The notes beneath the pieces are model-generated. The model saw only the letters and a list, made by a program, of their open reading frames with translations. It made no database searches and was not told the origin of the DNA. The position numbers and the translations under genes are program-made. A DNA stretch of 39,693 bases from Planctomycetota bacterium (GTDB lineage: Bacteria > Planctomycetota > Planctomycetia > Gemmatales > Gemmataceae), in assembly GCA_016191165.1 (NCBI GenBank), contig JACPPF010000061.1:1-39693 (forward strand). Direction: 5' to 3'. Shown here in pieces: positions 1-12,800 of the stretch; position 1 is the stretch's first letter, and the number at the start of each line of letters is the position of its first letter.

Positions 1-23
1 ACCTCAGACCAAAGCAACCCACG

Positions 24-94
24 CATACTAGCCCGAAGCGTAAGCGAGGGATCGCTTGCAACGGAAAACCTCGCTAACGCTTCGGGCTAGTATG
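24..94. repeat. Palindromic repeat element, intergenic copy
   Basis: Two 26-base arms (24-49 and 69-94) are reverse complements with one mismatch, around a 19-base loop. The arm core AGCCCGAAGCGTAAGCGAGG belongs to the same family as the elements at 9802, 18375 and 31093. The following stretch to 336 holds no convincing gene, only a candidate promoter. Confidence 0.85.
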
Positions 95-255
95 CAAACT
101 TGACTCAATCGCCATGAGTTTCGCGGTTCAAGAACACTAGTCATGCATCGCCTCCGCTTCTCCGGTCGCTTACGCGCCAGGCCCTCGCCGCTTCACCCGC
201 CCGCTCACGCGCCTCGTTTCGCCGCCGATCATTTTCGTCTTTATCAAGCAGCCCC

Positions 256-285
256 TTGTATCGTCACCGTGAAGCCAATTATACT
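256..285 (+). promoter_or_regulatory. Candidate sigma-70-like promoter for the WD40 gene
   Basis: TTGTAT (256-261) and TATACT (280-285) are separated by 18 bases, which would start transcription near 292 and leave a leader of about 45 bases before the ATG at 337. The -10 box is good and the -35 box is weak. It was read by eye only. Confidence 0.35.
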
Positions 286-336
286 CATCTCTAGGGCGTT
301 TTCGCGCGAAATCCTCAGCGAGCAAGGGAGAACATC

Positions 337-3300
337 ATGACGACTCGATCAATCGCGGCGTGGCTCGTGGCACTCTTGGCTCTGGCAGGCGGGTTCTCTC
401 CGCTCAACGCCCAGCCGACCAAGTTGCCCACGGCTGACGAGGTCAAGGCGCTGCAGGCGAAGTTTCGCCAGGAACGCGAGAAGGCGGTCAAGTCCGGCGT
501 GGCCGGGCGCTTTATTCCGGTGATCCTCGAAAAGGCGGATGAACTCGCCAAGAAATCCGACGTCGCCCTGGCCGCCGGGCGGTTGTTGCAAGCGGGCGAA
601 GCCATTCGGCAGGCGCGCTGGCAGCTTCCGTATCAGCCCAGCGGTGTCCCCGAACATGTCGCGCGCATCATTGGCAACCTGCGGCTGCGGCACAATCGCG
701 AGATCAACCGCCTTGCCTTCAGTCCCGACGGGCAACGCCTCGCCAGCGCCTCCGACGACGGGACTGTCCGCATCTGGGACCTCGGCAACGGACATGAAAT
801 CCTCGTTTTCAGCGGGCACACCGGCAAGGTCCAGTGCGTTGCCTGGAGCCCCGACGGCAAGTTCATCGCCTCCGCTGGCATGGAAAAGAACATCAAGATC
901 TGGAATGCCGATACCGGCAAGGAAATCCATTCCCTTGCCGCCGTCGGCGAAAACGTCCGCTCGCTGACCCTGTCGCGCAATGGCAAACACCTGATCACCG
1001 GTCAAAGCGGCGTGCCCGGCAACCCTTCGCACGGGTTGTTTGTGTATGACACCGCCAAGGGGACGCTCGTCCGCAGTCTGCGCGATTTCACCAACGCGGT
1101 CGGCGCGCTTCGGTTTAATACCGAGGGCAACATCCTGGCGGCGGGAGACGACAACGGCAACGTCCGACTGTTCCAGTATCCGACGTTTGTGGACAACATC
1201 AATCAACCCGCCTACTGGTCACAGCAGGACCCGACCGGCGCCACGCTTCATCTCGCCTTCAGTCCGGACGACAAGACCTTCGTCCGCGTCGGCCCGCTTG
1301 GCGTCAAGCTGTATGCGACCCCGCGGGCAGGCGACCCATTCCGCATCGCGACGCCGCGCATCGCTCTCAACGTCAATGGGCCGCGCTGCGCGGTCTACTC
1401 CAAGGACGGCAAGACGCTCTTCACCGGCGGTCTGGACGGATACATCCATTCGTGGGACCCCGACAGCGGCCAGAAACTGGGCGAGATCAAGAACGCCCAC
1501 GCCAGCCCCATCAACACCCTTGTCTTTTCGCCGGGGGGCAACCGCCTGGCGTCGTGCTCCGGCGACTTCACGATTCGGCTTTGGGACTTCGACATCGTGA
1601 TGCAGGCACGCGATTTTGAAGGACCCACCGCGCCGATCTGGAGCGCCGCCATCAGCCCCGACGGAACCCGCATCGCTGCCGGTGGCGCCGATCGCACCCT
1701 CAAGGTCTGGCAACGCGATACGAACAAGGTCCTTTTCACCATCACGGATCATACCGCTCCCGTGACCGTCGTCCTGTTCAGCCCCGACGGCAAGCTCATC
1801 GCTTCCGCCGGCGGCGACAAGATCATCCGCATCTTCGACGCCGACACCGGCAAACCCATCCGCACCTGCGAGGGGCATCAGGGCACGATCACTTCCCTCG
1901 ATTTCTCCGCCGATGGCAAACGCCTCGTCTCCGGCAGCGTCGATCGCCGCGTCAAAATCTGGGACGCCGACAAGGGTACCGAAATCGCGTCCTTCAACGA
2001 GCATCCGTCGATCGTGGCCGCGGTCGCCTTTCACCCCAACGGCAAACAAATTGCCGTCGGCAGCATCGATCAGACCATTCGGCTTTACGACGACAAGGGC
2101 AAGCTCGAAACAACCTGGAGCGCCCACGGCACCTCGGTCAACAGTCTCGCCTACAGCCCGAACGGCGTCTACCTCGCCTCGGGCGGCGTGGATGGGGCCG
2201 TGCAGATTTGGCCCCTCGCAACGCCCGGCACGAACAACATCCGCCTCAGCGGGCATGAAGGACCCGTCAGCTCCGTCGCCTTTCGCAAGGACAACCTTCA
2301 TGTGGTGTCCGGCGGCGCCGACCGCTCGGTCAGGCTCTGGAAGGTCGAGGGAAACGCCGGCAAGGAAGTGCAAAAGTTCAATGGCCACAAGGACTGGGTC
2401 ACGTCGGTCGTCTTCTCCCGGGATGGCTTCCATGTGGTCTCCAGCAGTGTTGACAAGCGCGTGAAGATTTGGGAAATCACGAGCCGCGAGTTGCCCTTGC
2501 TCGCCGAGCACCTCAGCTCCGTGCAAACGGTAGCCGTAAGTCCCGATGGCAAGTACATCGTTTCGGGTTCGAGCGATCGCACGATCAAGGTCTGGGATCG
2601 CGCCACCGGGGCCGAGGTCGCAACGTTAACGGGCCATCCGGGGGCGGTCATGTCGATCGCCTTCATGCCCGACAGCAAACGTTTCGTCACCTCCGGCACC
2701 GACATGTCGATCCGGTTTTGGGAGATCAATCCGCCACGTGAGATTCCGCGCACCCAGCAGCAGCTCAACACGTTTGACCGATTGCGGTATCGCTATTCGC
2801 CCTACATCTTCGTGGAGCCGGCGGGTAGCATTGTCTATGTTTGGCAGCCCGTGAATCAACCTACGGTTTCTACCTACGTCGAGGGCTTCGACATCCTCAC
2901 CGGGTTCCGGCGCACCGGTTTCACCGAGACGGCACGCAAGATCAACTCACTCGCCTTCTGTGCCAATGGCAAACTCGCCGCGACCGGCGCGAAGGACGGC
3001 AGCGTGCGCATCTGGGACCTGAAGGCCAACTTCGCGAACGTCGCGCCCGGCGGCGACTGGTTCCTCTTCGACAAGATCGGCGTCGCCGATCTCGCACTCA
3101 CGCCGGACGGCCTGACCCTCATTGCCACGAGCGACAAAGGGGAGATCAAGATCGGCAAGCTCCAGGGCAAGCAAGTCCTCAAGACGATCCAGGGGCACAC
3201 CGACCGCATCTTGGCCTGCATGGTCAGCCCGGATGGCAAGAAGTTCGCCACCGTCGGCGCCGACAATCTGGTCAAGGCGTGGGACATGGAAGGCAAGGAA

Positions 3301-3426
3301 CTGCGCCGCTGGTACGTGGGCAACCACCAGGGCCTGTTCGTCAATGCCATCGTATTCACTCACGACAGCCGCCAGATCGTGACCGCCAACGCCAACACGA
3401 CCGTTTACGTGTTGGATTTGCCCTGA
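337..3426 (+). CDS. Secreted WD40-repeat protein, about 21 blades
   Basis: This 1029-residue protein begins with a signal peptide ending near LNAQP, followed by a short helical region to about residue 110. Almost all the rest is WD40 repeats, recognisable by the recurring pattern F-S-P-D-G-K then D-x-T-V-R-I-W-D. I count about 21 blades; the one near residues 800-835 is degenerate. Twenty-one blades would fit three seven-bladed propellers in a row. Such proteins are protein-binding scaffolds outside or at the cell surface, and no catalytic domain is visible. The start is supported by AAGGGAG at 324-330, six bases before the ATG. It appears to be a single-gene unit. The binding partner is unknown; the WD40 assignment is secure and the role is not. 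Confidence 0.95.
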   Translation: MTTRSIAAWLVALLALAGGFSPLNAQPTKLPTADEVKALQAKFRQEREKAVKSGVAGRFIPVILEKADELAKKSDVALAAGRLLQAGEAIRQARWQLPYQPSGVPEHVARIIGNLRLRHNREINRLAFSPDGQRLASASDDGTVRIWDLGNGHEILVFSGHTGKVQCVAWSPDGKFIASAGMEKNIKIWNADTGKEIHSLAAVGENVRSLTLSRNGKHLITGQSGVPGNPSHGLFVYDTAKGTLVRSLRDFTNAVGALRFNTEGNILAAGDDNGNVRLFQYPTFVDNINQPAYWSQQDPTGATLHLAFSPDDKTFVRVGPLGVKLYATPRAGDPFRIATPRIALNVNGPRCAVYSKDGKTLFTGGLDGYIHSWDPDSGQKLGEIKNAHASPINTLVFSPGGNRLASCSGDFTIRLWDFDIVMQARDFEGPTAPIWSAAISPDGTRIAAGGADRTLKVWQRDTNKVLFTITDHTAPVTVVLFSPDGKLIASAGGDKIIRIFDADTGKPIRTCEGHQGTITSLDFSADGKRLVSGSVDRRVKIWDADKGTEIASFNEHPSIVAAVAFHPNGKQIAVGSIDQTIRLYDDKGKLETTWSAHGTSVNSLAYSPNGVYLASGGVDGAVQIWPLATPGTNNIRLSGHEGPVSSVAFRKDNLHVVSGGADRSVRLWKVEGNAGKEVQKFNGHKDWVTSVVFSRDGFHVVSSSVDKRVKIWEITSRELPLLAEHLSSVQTVAVSPDGKYIVSGSSDRTIKVWDRATGAEVATLTGHPGAVMSIAFMPDSKRFVTSGTDMSIRFWEINPPREIPRTQQQLNTFDRLRYRYSPYIFVEPAGSIVYVWQPVNQPTVSTYVEGFDILTGFRRTGFTETARKINSLAFCANGKLAATGAKDGSVRIWDLKANFANVAPGGDWFLFDKIGVADLALTPDGLTLIATSDKGEIKIGKLQGKQVLKTIQGHTDRILACMVSPDGKKFATVGADNLVKAWDMEGKELRRWYVGNHQGLFVNAIVFTHDSRQIVTANANTTVYVLDLP

Positions 3427-3456
3427 GTTCGTGCTATTTTACAGTGTCGATGAAAT

Positions 3457-3483
3457 CCAGGGTTGAGCACGGCGAAACCCTGG
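3457..3483 (+). terminator. Hairpin after the WD40 gene
   Basis: A perfect 8-base stem (CCAGGGTT 3457-3464 with AACCCTGG 3476-3483) and an 11-base loop lie 30 bases after the WD40 stop codon. There is no T-run behind it, so termination is only a possibility. Confidence 0.25.
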
Positions 3484-3498
3484 GATCGGGGAGTCATC

Positions 3499-3636
3499 AT
3501 GCCCGTCGCGGTTCTCAAAAAGATGCGCGCGATCGATAATGGCAAAGCGGCGCAAAAGTATTTGCGACGCATGAATTCAAGCCCGACCGTCCCCTACGGG
3601 AATTACCACGCCGATTCACAATTCTCTTTGAGGTAA
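3499..3636 (+). CDS. Possible 45-residue small ORF upstream of the YHS-like protein gene
   Basis: An ATG at 3499 opens a 45-codon frame ending in TAA at 3636, only six bases before the next start at 3643. GGGGAG at 3488-3493 is a plausible ribosome binding site. The peptide starts MPVAVLKKMRAIDNGKAAQK and is basic in its first half. Its last codons (AGG TAA) contain the AGGTAAG that probably serves the next gene, so the two could be translationally coupled. I recognise no family. It may be a real small protein, a leader peptide, or chance. Confidence 0.35.
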   Translation: MPVAVLKKMRAIDNGKAAQKYLRRMNSSPTVPYGNYHADSQFSLR

Positions 3637-3642
3637 GATTCA

Positions 3643-4353
3643 ATGCGTATGCTCCTCCTTGGCGCCTTGCTTTTTTCGCTCCTCGCTCTCTTGCCGCTCG
3701 CCGACGCCGGCAAGAAAGGCAAGGACGACGCCGTCAGTTCCAAACAAGCCTTGCAGGCGTTCCAGGAATTCATCGGGAGCTGGAAAGGCACCGCCAGCGA
3801 CAAGAAGAAGGGCTTCTGGACCGAGAAGGCCGAATGGAGTTGGCGCTTCAAGGGCAAGGACGTCTGGTTGAGCTTCAACCTCGAGAACAGCAAGCGCTAC
3901 AAGGGCGGCGAGGTCCGCTACTTGCCCGATCAAGCCAAGTTCGAGATCACCCTGATCGACAAGGCTGGAAAGAAAGCCGCCTATGTCGGCGCGTTCAAGA
4001 AAAAAGTCCTCATCGTCGAGCGAGTCAACCCCGACACCAGCGATACCGAACAATTGAAAATGAACATCGCCGGCGGCGGCGATCGGCTCATCTATGAAAT
4101 GTGGGTCAAGGCCGACGGCCGAACGCAGTTCTTCAAGCAACTTCAAGTCGGCTTCACCCGCGAAGGCGTCACTTTCGGCCTTGAGGCGGGCGGCAAGCGA
4201 CCCGAATGCGTCGTCACCGGCGGGCTCGGCACGTCCACGGTAAGTTTCAAGGGCGTCACCTACTACGTCTGCTGCTCTGGTTGCCGCGACGCTTTCAACG
4301 ACAACCCGGCCAAGATCATCGCGGAGTATTTGGAAAAGAAAAAGAAACGCTAA
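3643..4353 (+). CDS. Secreted protein with C-terminal YHS/TRASH-like metal-binding motif
   Basis: This 236-residue protein has a signal peptide of about 22 residues (MRMLLLGALLFSLLALLPLA). The middle part, about 30-180, resembles a lipocalin-like or secreted beta domain of unknown role and is rich in lysine. The C-terminus carries Cys189 (ECVVTGG), then F-K-G-x-T-Y-Y-x-C-C-S-G-C with Cys210, Cys211 and Cys214, followed by a helix DAFNDNPAKI. This is the pattern of YHS/TRASH domains, which bind metal ions through cysteines and are common in metal sensors and transporters. A periplasmic metal-binding role is an inference. AGGTAAG at 3631-3637 is a suitable ribosome binding site. Confidence 0.85.
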   Translation: MRMLLLGALLFSLLALLPLADAGKKGKDDAVSSKQALQAFQEFIGSWKGTASDKKKGFWTEKAEWSWRFKGKDVWLSFNLENSKRYKGGEVRYLPDQAKFEITLIDKAGKKAAYVGAFKKKVLIVERVNPDTSDTEQLKMNIAGGGDRLIYEMWVKADGRTQFFKQLQVGFTREGVTFGLEAGGKRPECVVTGGLGTSTVSFKGVTYYVCCSGCRDAFNDNPAKIIAEYLEKKKKR

Positions 4354-4413
4354 CTCCTCATCATCGGGAAGGGTCGGCTCCTGCCGATGGGTGCGGGACA
4401 ACGTCCTCAGGAG

Positions 4414-4460
4414 TCAGAGTGCGTTTCGCTCTGATGGACCGCGACCGCGTTTCTGGTCGC
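4414..4460. terminator. Paired hairpins between convergent genes
   Basis: Between the stops of two converging genes lie TCAGAG/CTCTGA (4414-4419 with 4429-4434) and GCGACC/GGTCGC (4441-4446 with 4455-4460), each with a loop of 8-9 bases. The position suits a shared terminator, but no clear T-run follows. Confidence 0.3.
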
Positions 4461-4471
4461 AACCAAAAGCG

Positions 4472-7903
<3,432 letters not shown>

Positions 7904-8026
7904 GGGTTTTTCCTTTCCGACATGAAACGGGCAACCAGATGCTCGCCCTTTCTATCATAGGGCGCGGGCCGATTTTCAGGTTGGGCGGACGCCAGACCGG
8001 TGGGATCCTCGCCGCCACGCCGCCCG

Positions 8027-8695
8027 TCATGGATTTTGGCCCGACCCACGTTCGCGGTAGGGCTGGATCCTTTCGTAGAGAATGCGCACGAACTGTTCGA
8101 GCAGATCGACGTGTTCGGTGGCGGCGATGACGGCAACGTGTTCGAGTATCCGACGCCGGCGCTCGATCTGTTCGACGTGGTGGGCGACGCCGAATTCGGT
8201 CAACGGGCCGCCGGTTCCCTGCAAGGAAAGCAGTTCGTCAATCTCCTGCGGGGAAAGTTGAGCCGCCCGGTCCGGATTGCGTTCGAGCCAGGCGAGAAGT
8301 TCCGGCTGAGTTGCCTGTTCGTAAAGCACCCGGGCCTGATCATTCACCGGCAGGGCGACCCGCATCCGTGGCAGCAGCTTTTCGATCGGCTGCGTCAGCA
8401 GGTCATGGACGCTCACGCCAAGCGCCCGCGCGCAGGATTGGACCGTGGCATTGTGCAGCTTGCGCGGCGGGCCTCGAAAGATACTGCGGACGGTCAAGCG
8501 ATTGAGATCGGCGTTGCGCGCGAACTCCTCCTGATGCCAGCCACGCTCCTTCACGAGCGCGACAATCTTGGCACGCAGAGGCAAATCCGATTTGGCGGGA
8601 ATCTCGTTCATCAACCACGATTGTAATCGCCCCGGCCACGGCGGGACAGGTTGGTTGCACGCGCCGTGCGAGCGCCAGGCCGCAAACCGCGTCAT
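8027..8695 (-). CDS. XRE-family helix-turn-helix regulator
   Basis: The protein has an XRE-type helix-turn-helix at about residues 40-92 (KIVALVKERGWHQEEFARNA, then a recognition helix around LNRLTVRSIFRG), and a C-terminal helical region of about 120 residues rich in Glu and Arg that I cannot assign. The ATG at 8695 overlaps the stop of the upstream radical SAM gene as ATGA, arguing for coupled translation. However, the first 28 residues look unlike protein, and an internal ATG at 8611 (MNEIPAKSD) gives a more usual XRE start. Neither start has a well-spaced ribosome binding site. The regulated target is unknown; the gene overlap suggests the partner gene or its own operon. Confidence 0.85.
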   Translation of the reverse strand: MTRFAAWRSHGACNQPVPPWPGRLQSWLMNEIPAKSDLPLRAKIVALVKERGWHQEEFARNADLNRLTVRSIFRGPPRKLHNATVQSCARALGVSVHDLLTQPIEKLLPRMRVALPVNDQARVLYEQATQPELLAWLERNPDRAAQLSPQEIDELLSLQGTGGPLTEFGVAHHVEQIERRRRILEHVAVIAATEHVDLLEQFVRILYERIQPYRERGSGQNP

Positions 8696-9750
8696 CCTTC
8701 GGCGAACAACAGGGCCGGCGTGTCATTCGGCCGACGAAACGCCTTGGTGGAGAGCGGTTTTTTTCCCGGGAACCCATTTTTCTTGTAGGCGACCTTGTAC
8801 ATCTGTTTGACGGCGTCCGCGATCGGGCCTTCCCCTCTCATGCGGGCGCCAAAGCGCGGGTCGTTGAGGTCGCCGCCGCGCACCGCGCGGATTCGGCTCA
8901 GGACCTTGTCTTTTTTTTCAGGAACGTGCTGATCGAGCCAGTTGTCAAAAAGTGTCGGCAAGCCGTACGGCAGGCGTAACATCGTGTAGTTGGCGTGAAC
9001 GGCGCCCGCCTGGCGCGCGGCGGCGAGGACCGCGGGCAACTCGTGATCGGTCAGACCTGGGATGACCGGCGCCATCAGCACTGCCGTCGGAATGCCGGCC
9101 GCTGTCAGATCGCGAATGGCTTGCAAACGTCCCGCCGGCGTCGTCGCGCGCGGCTCCATCATTCGCGCCAGCTCCGCGTCCAGCGTCGTCACCGCGATGA
9201 CGACGGCGGCCGCATCGTGGGCGGCGAGCGCTTGCAGCAAATCGATGTCGCGCGTCACCAGCCGATTCTTCGTGACGATCCACACCGGATTGCGAAACGC
9301 CGCCAGCACCTCCAGACAATGACGCGTCACCTCGAGCCGACGCTCGATCGGCTGGTAGCAATCGGTGACGCCGCTCATGCCAAGAATCTGCGGCGTCCAT
9401 TTTTTCGAATTCAACTCCTTGCGCAAAAGGCGCGGCGCGTCCTCCTTGACCATGATCTTGGTCTCGAAATCCAGACCGATCGAAAAGCCGAGGTATTCGT
9501 GATACGGGCGCGCGTAGCAATAGACGCATCCATGCTCGCAGCCGCGATAGGGGTTGATGCTGGCGGAAAACGGGACATCCGGGCTGTCGTTGGTGGCAAT
9601 GATGGAAGCGGTCGCATCGCGAAAAAACTGCGTCGCGGGCGCGGGGCGTTCGTCGCACGCGCCGTCCTCCAACGGCTCGTAGCGAATCAGCTCGAAGCGG
9701 TTGGGTGGATTGTCAGCGGCGCCGCGGCCCTTGATTGGCTCCAAGGTCAT
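8692..9750 (-). CDS. Radical SAM protein, PA0069/SplB-like family
   Basis: This 352-residue protein carries the radical SAM cluster-binding motif C-x3-C-x2-C as CEHGCVYC (Cys71, Cys75, Cys78), preceded by S-I-N-P-Y-R-G. Together with the HEYLGFSIGLDFETKI stretch and the later WIVTKN and APVIPGLTDHE motifs, this is typical of the PA0069 family, related in sequence to spore photoproduct lyase. The family has no firmly established reaction; it should use a 4Fe-4S cluster and S-adenosylmethionine to make a 5'-deoxyadenosyl radical. It is followed with a 4-base overlap by an XRE regulator gene. No clear ribosome binding site is seen at the start. Confidence 0.92.
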   Translation of the reverse strand: MTLEPIKGRGAADNPPNRFELIRYEPLEDGACDERPAPATQFFRDATASIIATNDSPDVPFSASINPYRGCEHGCVYCYARPYHEYLGFSIGLDFETKIMVKEDAPRLLRKELNSKKWTPQILGMSGVTDCYQPIERRLEVTRHCLEVLAAFRNPVWIVTKNRLVTRDIDLLQALAAHDAAAVVIAVTTLDAELARMMEPRATTPAGRLQAIRDLTAAGIPTAVLMAPVIPGLTDHELPAVLAAARQAGAVHANYTMLRLPYGLPTLFDNWLDQHVPEKKDKVLSRIRAVRGGDLNDPRFGARMRGEGPIADAVKQMYKVAYKKNGFPGKKPLSTKAFRRPNDTPALLFAEG

Positions 9751-9801
9751 GTGAACAATTTTACAGGCATCGCGGATTGAATGGCAAGGGGACTTCTGAG
9801 G

Positions 9802-9845
9802 CTGAAGCGTAAGCGACGGCTGGCACTCCTTCGCTCACGTTTCAG
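9802..9845. repeat. Palindromic repeat, diverged intergenic copy
   Basis: CTGAAGCGTAAGCGA (9802-9816) pairs with TCGCTCACGTTTCAG (9831-9845), with two mismatches and a 14-base loop. The arm core GAAGCGTAAGCGA matches the element at 24-94. It sits in the 113-base gap between two minus-strand genes. Confidence 0.65.
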
Positions 9846-9863
9846 GGTCGGACAAGGTCAGTC

Positions 9864-12800
9864 TTACTTGTGGTGTTCTTTCAGCAAGGCCAGGTAGCGC
9901 AGGGCGATCGGCCGATCAATGAAATGCAACTCGCCCGCTTCCTTGGTGGCGCGGAGGAAGTAAGCCTGCGCCTGTTTGGTATCGCCGGCCTCCAGGGCGC
10001 AGATGCCGCGCAGGGTGATCAGGTTGCACAACTCGTTGCGGGCCTGTCGTTCCTGTCCGACGGCGCCGGCGGCGACAATCAGCGAATCGACGGTGGCACG
10101 GGTCGCCAGCATCAACGCCAGCGGTGAGGTTTGCATCCCGGCGGAGGAAAGCATCGGCACGGCGCTCTGGGCGCGGGCAAGGGCCTCCTTCTTTTTTCGT
10201 TCCAGATCTTCGCGCGCGGCCTTCTCGATGACGGCCAGCGATTCGTCCATGGCCTTGTAATCGCCCAGGGCGCCGGCCGACATCACCTTGTACGACGCGA
10301 AGATTAGCGGTTGCTGTTCCTTGAGGGCCGCGGACTTGGCGAGGTTTTCCGCGACGACGTCCACGCGCCCCATCTCAAGGAGGAGTGCCAGGACGGTCTG
10401 GGTATAGTTTTCCTGGTCCTTGCCCTTGAACGACTTCGGGTCGATTTTTTCGAGAATATCAAGAGCGGTCCTGCCCAGGCCCAGCGTGGTCTGCTGGACC
10501 TTGCCGCTGGCGCTGTCGAAATCTTGAAACGGCCCCCGCATGGCGTAAACGGCCTGCTCGACCTGCGAGAACTTGCTGCCGGCGGAATTGAACTTCGCCA
10601 GGCGCTGTTTGACTTTTTTCTCCAGCGGTTCGACATTTTTTTCGCGGAACGATCGGACCAGGGCTTCGCGTTTTTTGGGATCCTTGGAGTAGACGCCGCG
10701 AATGTCCTTTCCGGCTGCGAGGCGGGACTCAATCGCCTTTTCTGCCAGTTTGATGTGCTCGAGAGCGAGATCGATGAGGTTGTTTTCCACATAAAGCTGG
10801 GCCAGTTCGAGATGTGGCTCGTGGTTATCGGGTTGCAACAGGGCGACCTGATAGCGGGCGGCGACGATCTGGTAATGCCTCAACCGATCGCGCAGGCTGG
10901 ACGGATGCCCGAAGCGACTGGGCCCCCGAAAGCCGATCCAGTGATCTTCTTGCCGGGTCCTCACCATGTCAATCGCGTCCGCAAGCGTTTGATAGCTCTC
11001 GGCGTCAAGCGGATTGTCGCCCACGGCTTTGCGGGCGGAGCGCACGGCGAGGACGGCGGCGGCAGGCGGACCGCGATCGCGCGTGTTCAGGGCCGTGATT
11101 TCTTCAACCAGCGTGGCCGTCACGGGCGCGAGAATGTGACAGCCCGGCAGCGCGGGCAGGGGGGCCAGCGATGCCGTGGCCACGATGAAGCTACAGTAGG
11201 AAGCCGGAGAGGGCTGATTGAAATAGACCTGCTGGGCCTTCGATTGGGCCACGCCGACGGGTCGCTGGCCAACGCCATGCAGATAGAGACTCCAGACCGT
11301 GGGGGCTGCCGCGGGCTTGATGCCTTGCGCCGGCGGGCGTTCGTCATTTGCGACGACGCCGAACGCGGCCCGGTCCCAGTCGTTGCGGACGGTGTTGACG
11401 GGCCAGGCCTCCTTGGCGCCTTTCCAGGAAAAGACAAACACGCGCACGTCGCCGTAGCGCTGGCGCCAGTGGTCCGGATCGATCCACCATTTGGTTATGC
11501 GTGGCGGCGACTTCGGATCGGGTGCGATCGTCAGGGTGAGCAGGTATTCCATGGCCACGTGGTCGATGCGACGTTCCTGAAAGACGGTTTGCCAGTCCTC
11601 CCGCGGTTGGTCCGGATCGATCAACGCCTTGTTCACGTTGGTGTATTGTCTGGTTTGCCCGGCAAATAGGTGAAAGCGTGTATCGGCGTAATACTTGACG
11701 CCGGGAGCGAACCAGCTCAGGTAGTTGCCCATCTCGAAACTGATGTTGAACACGCGCGCCGGCTTGTCGTTGGTATGAAGGTCGCGCAATGTCTCGGCGG
11801 CGCGCTTCAGCGACGGTTCGGGACGGATGTCAAACGCCACGCGGGTGCGCGAATTGTATTCGATGGCCCCATGCAGCCAGCCGGGCCAGGCCAGGTACAG
11901 CAAGAGCAACAAGAACGGCACGCTGACGAGCCGGGCCAGCCGCAGACCGCGATCCCGGTTGGCCAGGGAAACGCTGTTGTTCGTCTGCTGCCAGCGCAGG
12001 AATTCGCCGAGCGTCATCGCCGTCAACGGGGCGGCGACCAGCGCGAAAAAGGGAAGGACGCGGTAGAGCAACACACCCAGGATGGCAAAAAACAGCCAGA
12101 GCAAAAAACGGGTGGTGTGTAAAGTCGGCGCCTCGCTTGAGCCGCGCACGAAGGCGACCAGCGTGAACGCCGCCATCCCCATGAGAAGCAAGGGAAAAAA
12201 CGCGAGCCCCGCCACGTGCAGGCCCACCCGTGAGTCCTGCCAGTACTTCGCGGAAACGGGCGACATCACCCAGCGCGCGTCGATGAAGGCCTTGTCCATC
12301 TCTTTGATCGTTCGGCCAGCCGCCACCAGCTCGTCCGGCATTTTCACGCCGATCGGCTCCGTCGCCGAGATCGTCAAGTACGCCAACTCGAACGGTAGCT
12401 GAAATGCCCGCACATGATACGGATTGATCAGGCACGCCAGGACGCCGACGCCGAAGATGAGGCCTAGCTTCTTGCCCGGAATCTGCCCGGGGCCGCGAAA
12501 CCAGCGCGAAAGCCCGGTCGCCGCCCAGCACAGCCCGACGACGATCGGTCCAAGGACAAACCACCCATCGAGATTGACCCACAAGACAAACAGCGCTGGC
12601 AGCGCCCACAAGATTCTGCCGTCGGGCTCCCGTTCCGACTTTGACTCGAAAGCGCCGGCGCGATAAAGGACGTACAGGGTGGCGGCGAGAAACAGGTACG
12701 AAAGCACCATCGGTTGAAGGAACAGGCGAGTACTCACGGTCAGCGCCGCCATGACCAGGCAGATCACCAGGAACCAGCGGTTCGATTCGTTCCAGCCGAT

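Noticed and set aside
143-340. 65-residue frame upstream of the WD40 gene
   Set aside because: Arg/Pro-rich, no ribosome site, overlaps the well-supported start at 337 and the candidate promoter.
1219-2526. Long antisense frames opposite the WD40, kinase, GT-C-like and other genes
   Set aside because: They mirror real genes in high-GC DNA, lack domains, and have poor residue composition.
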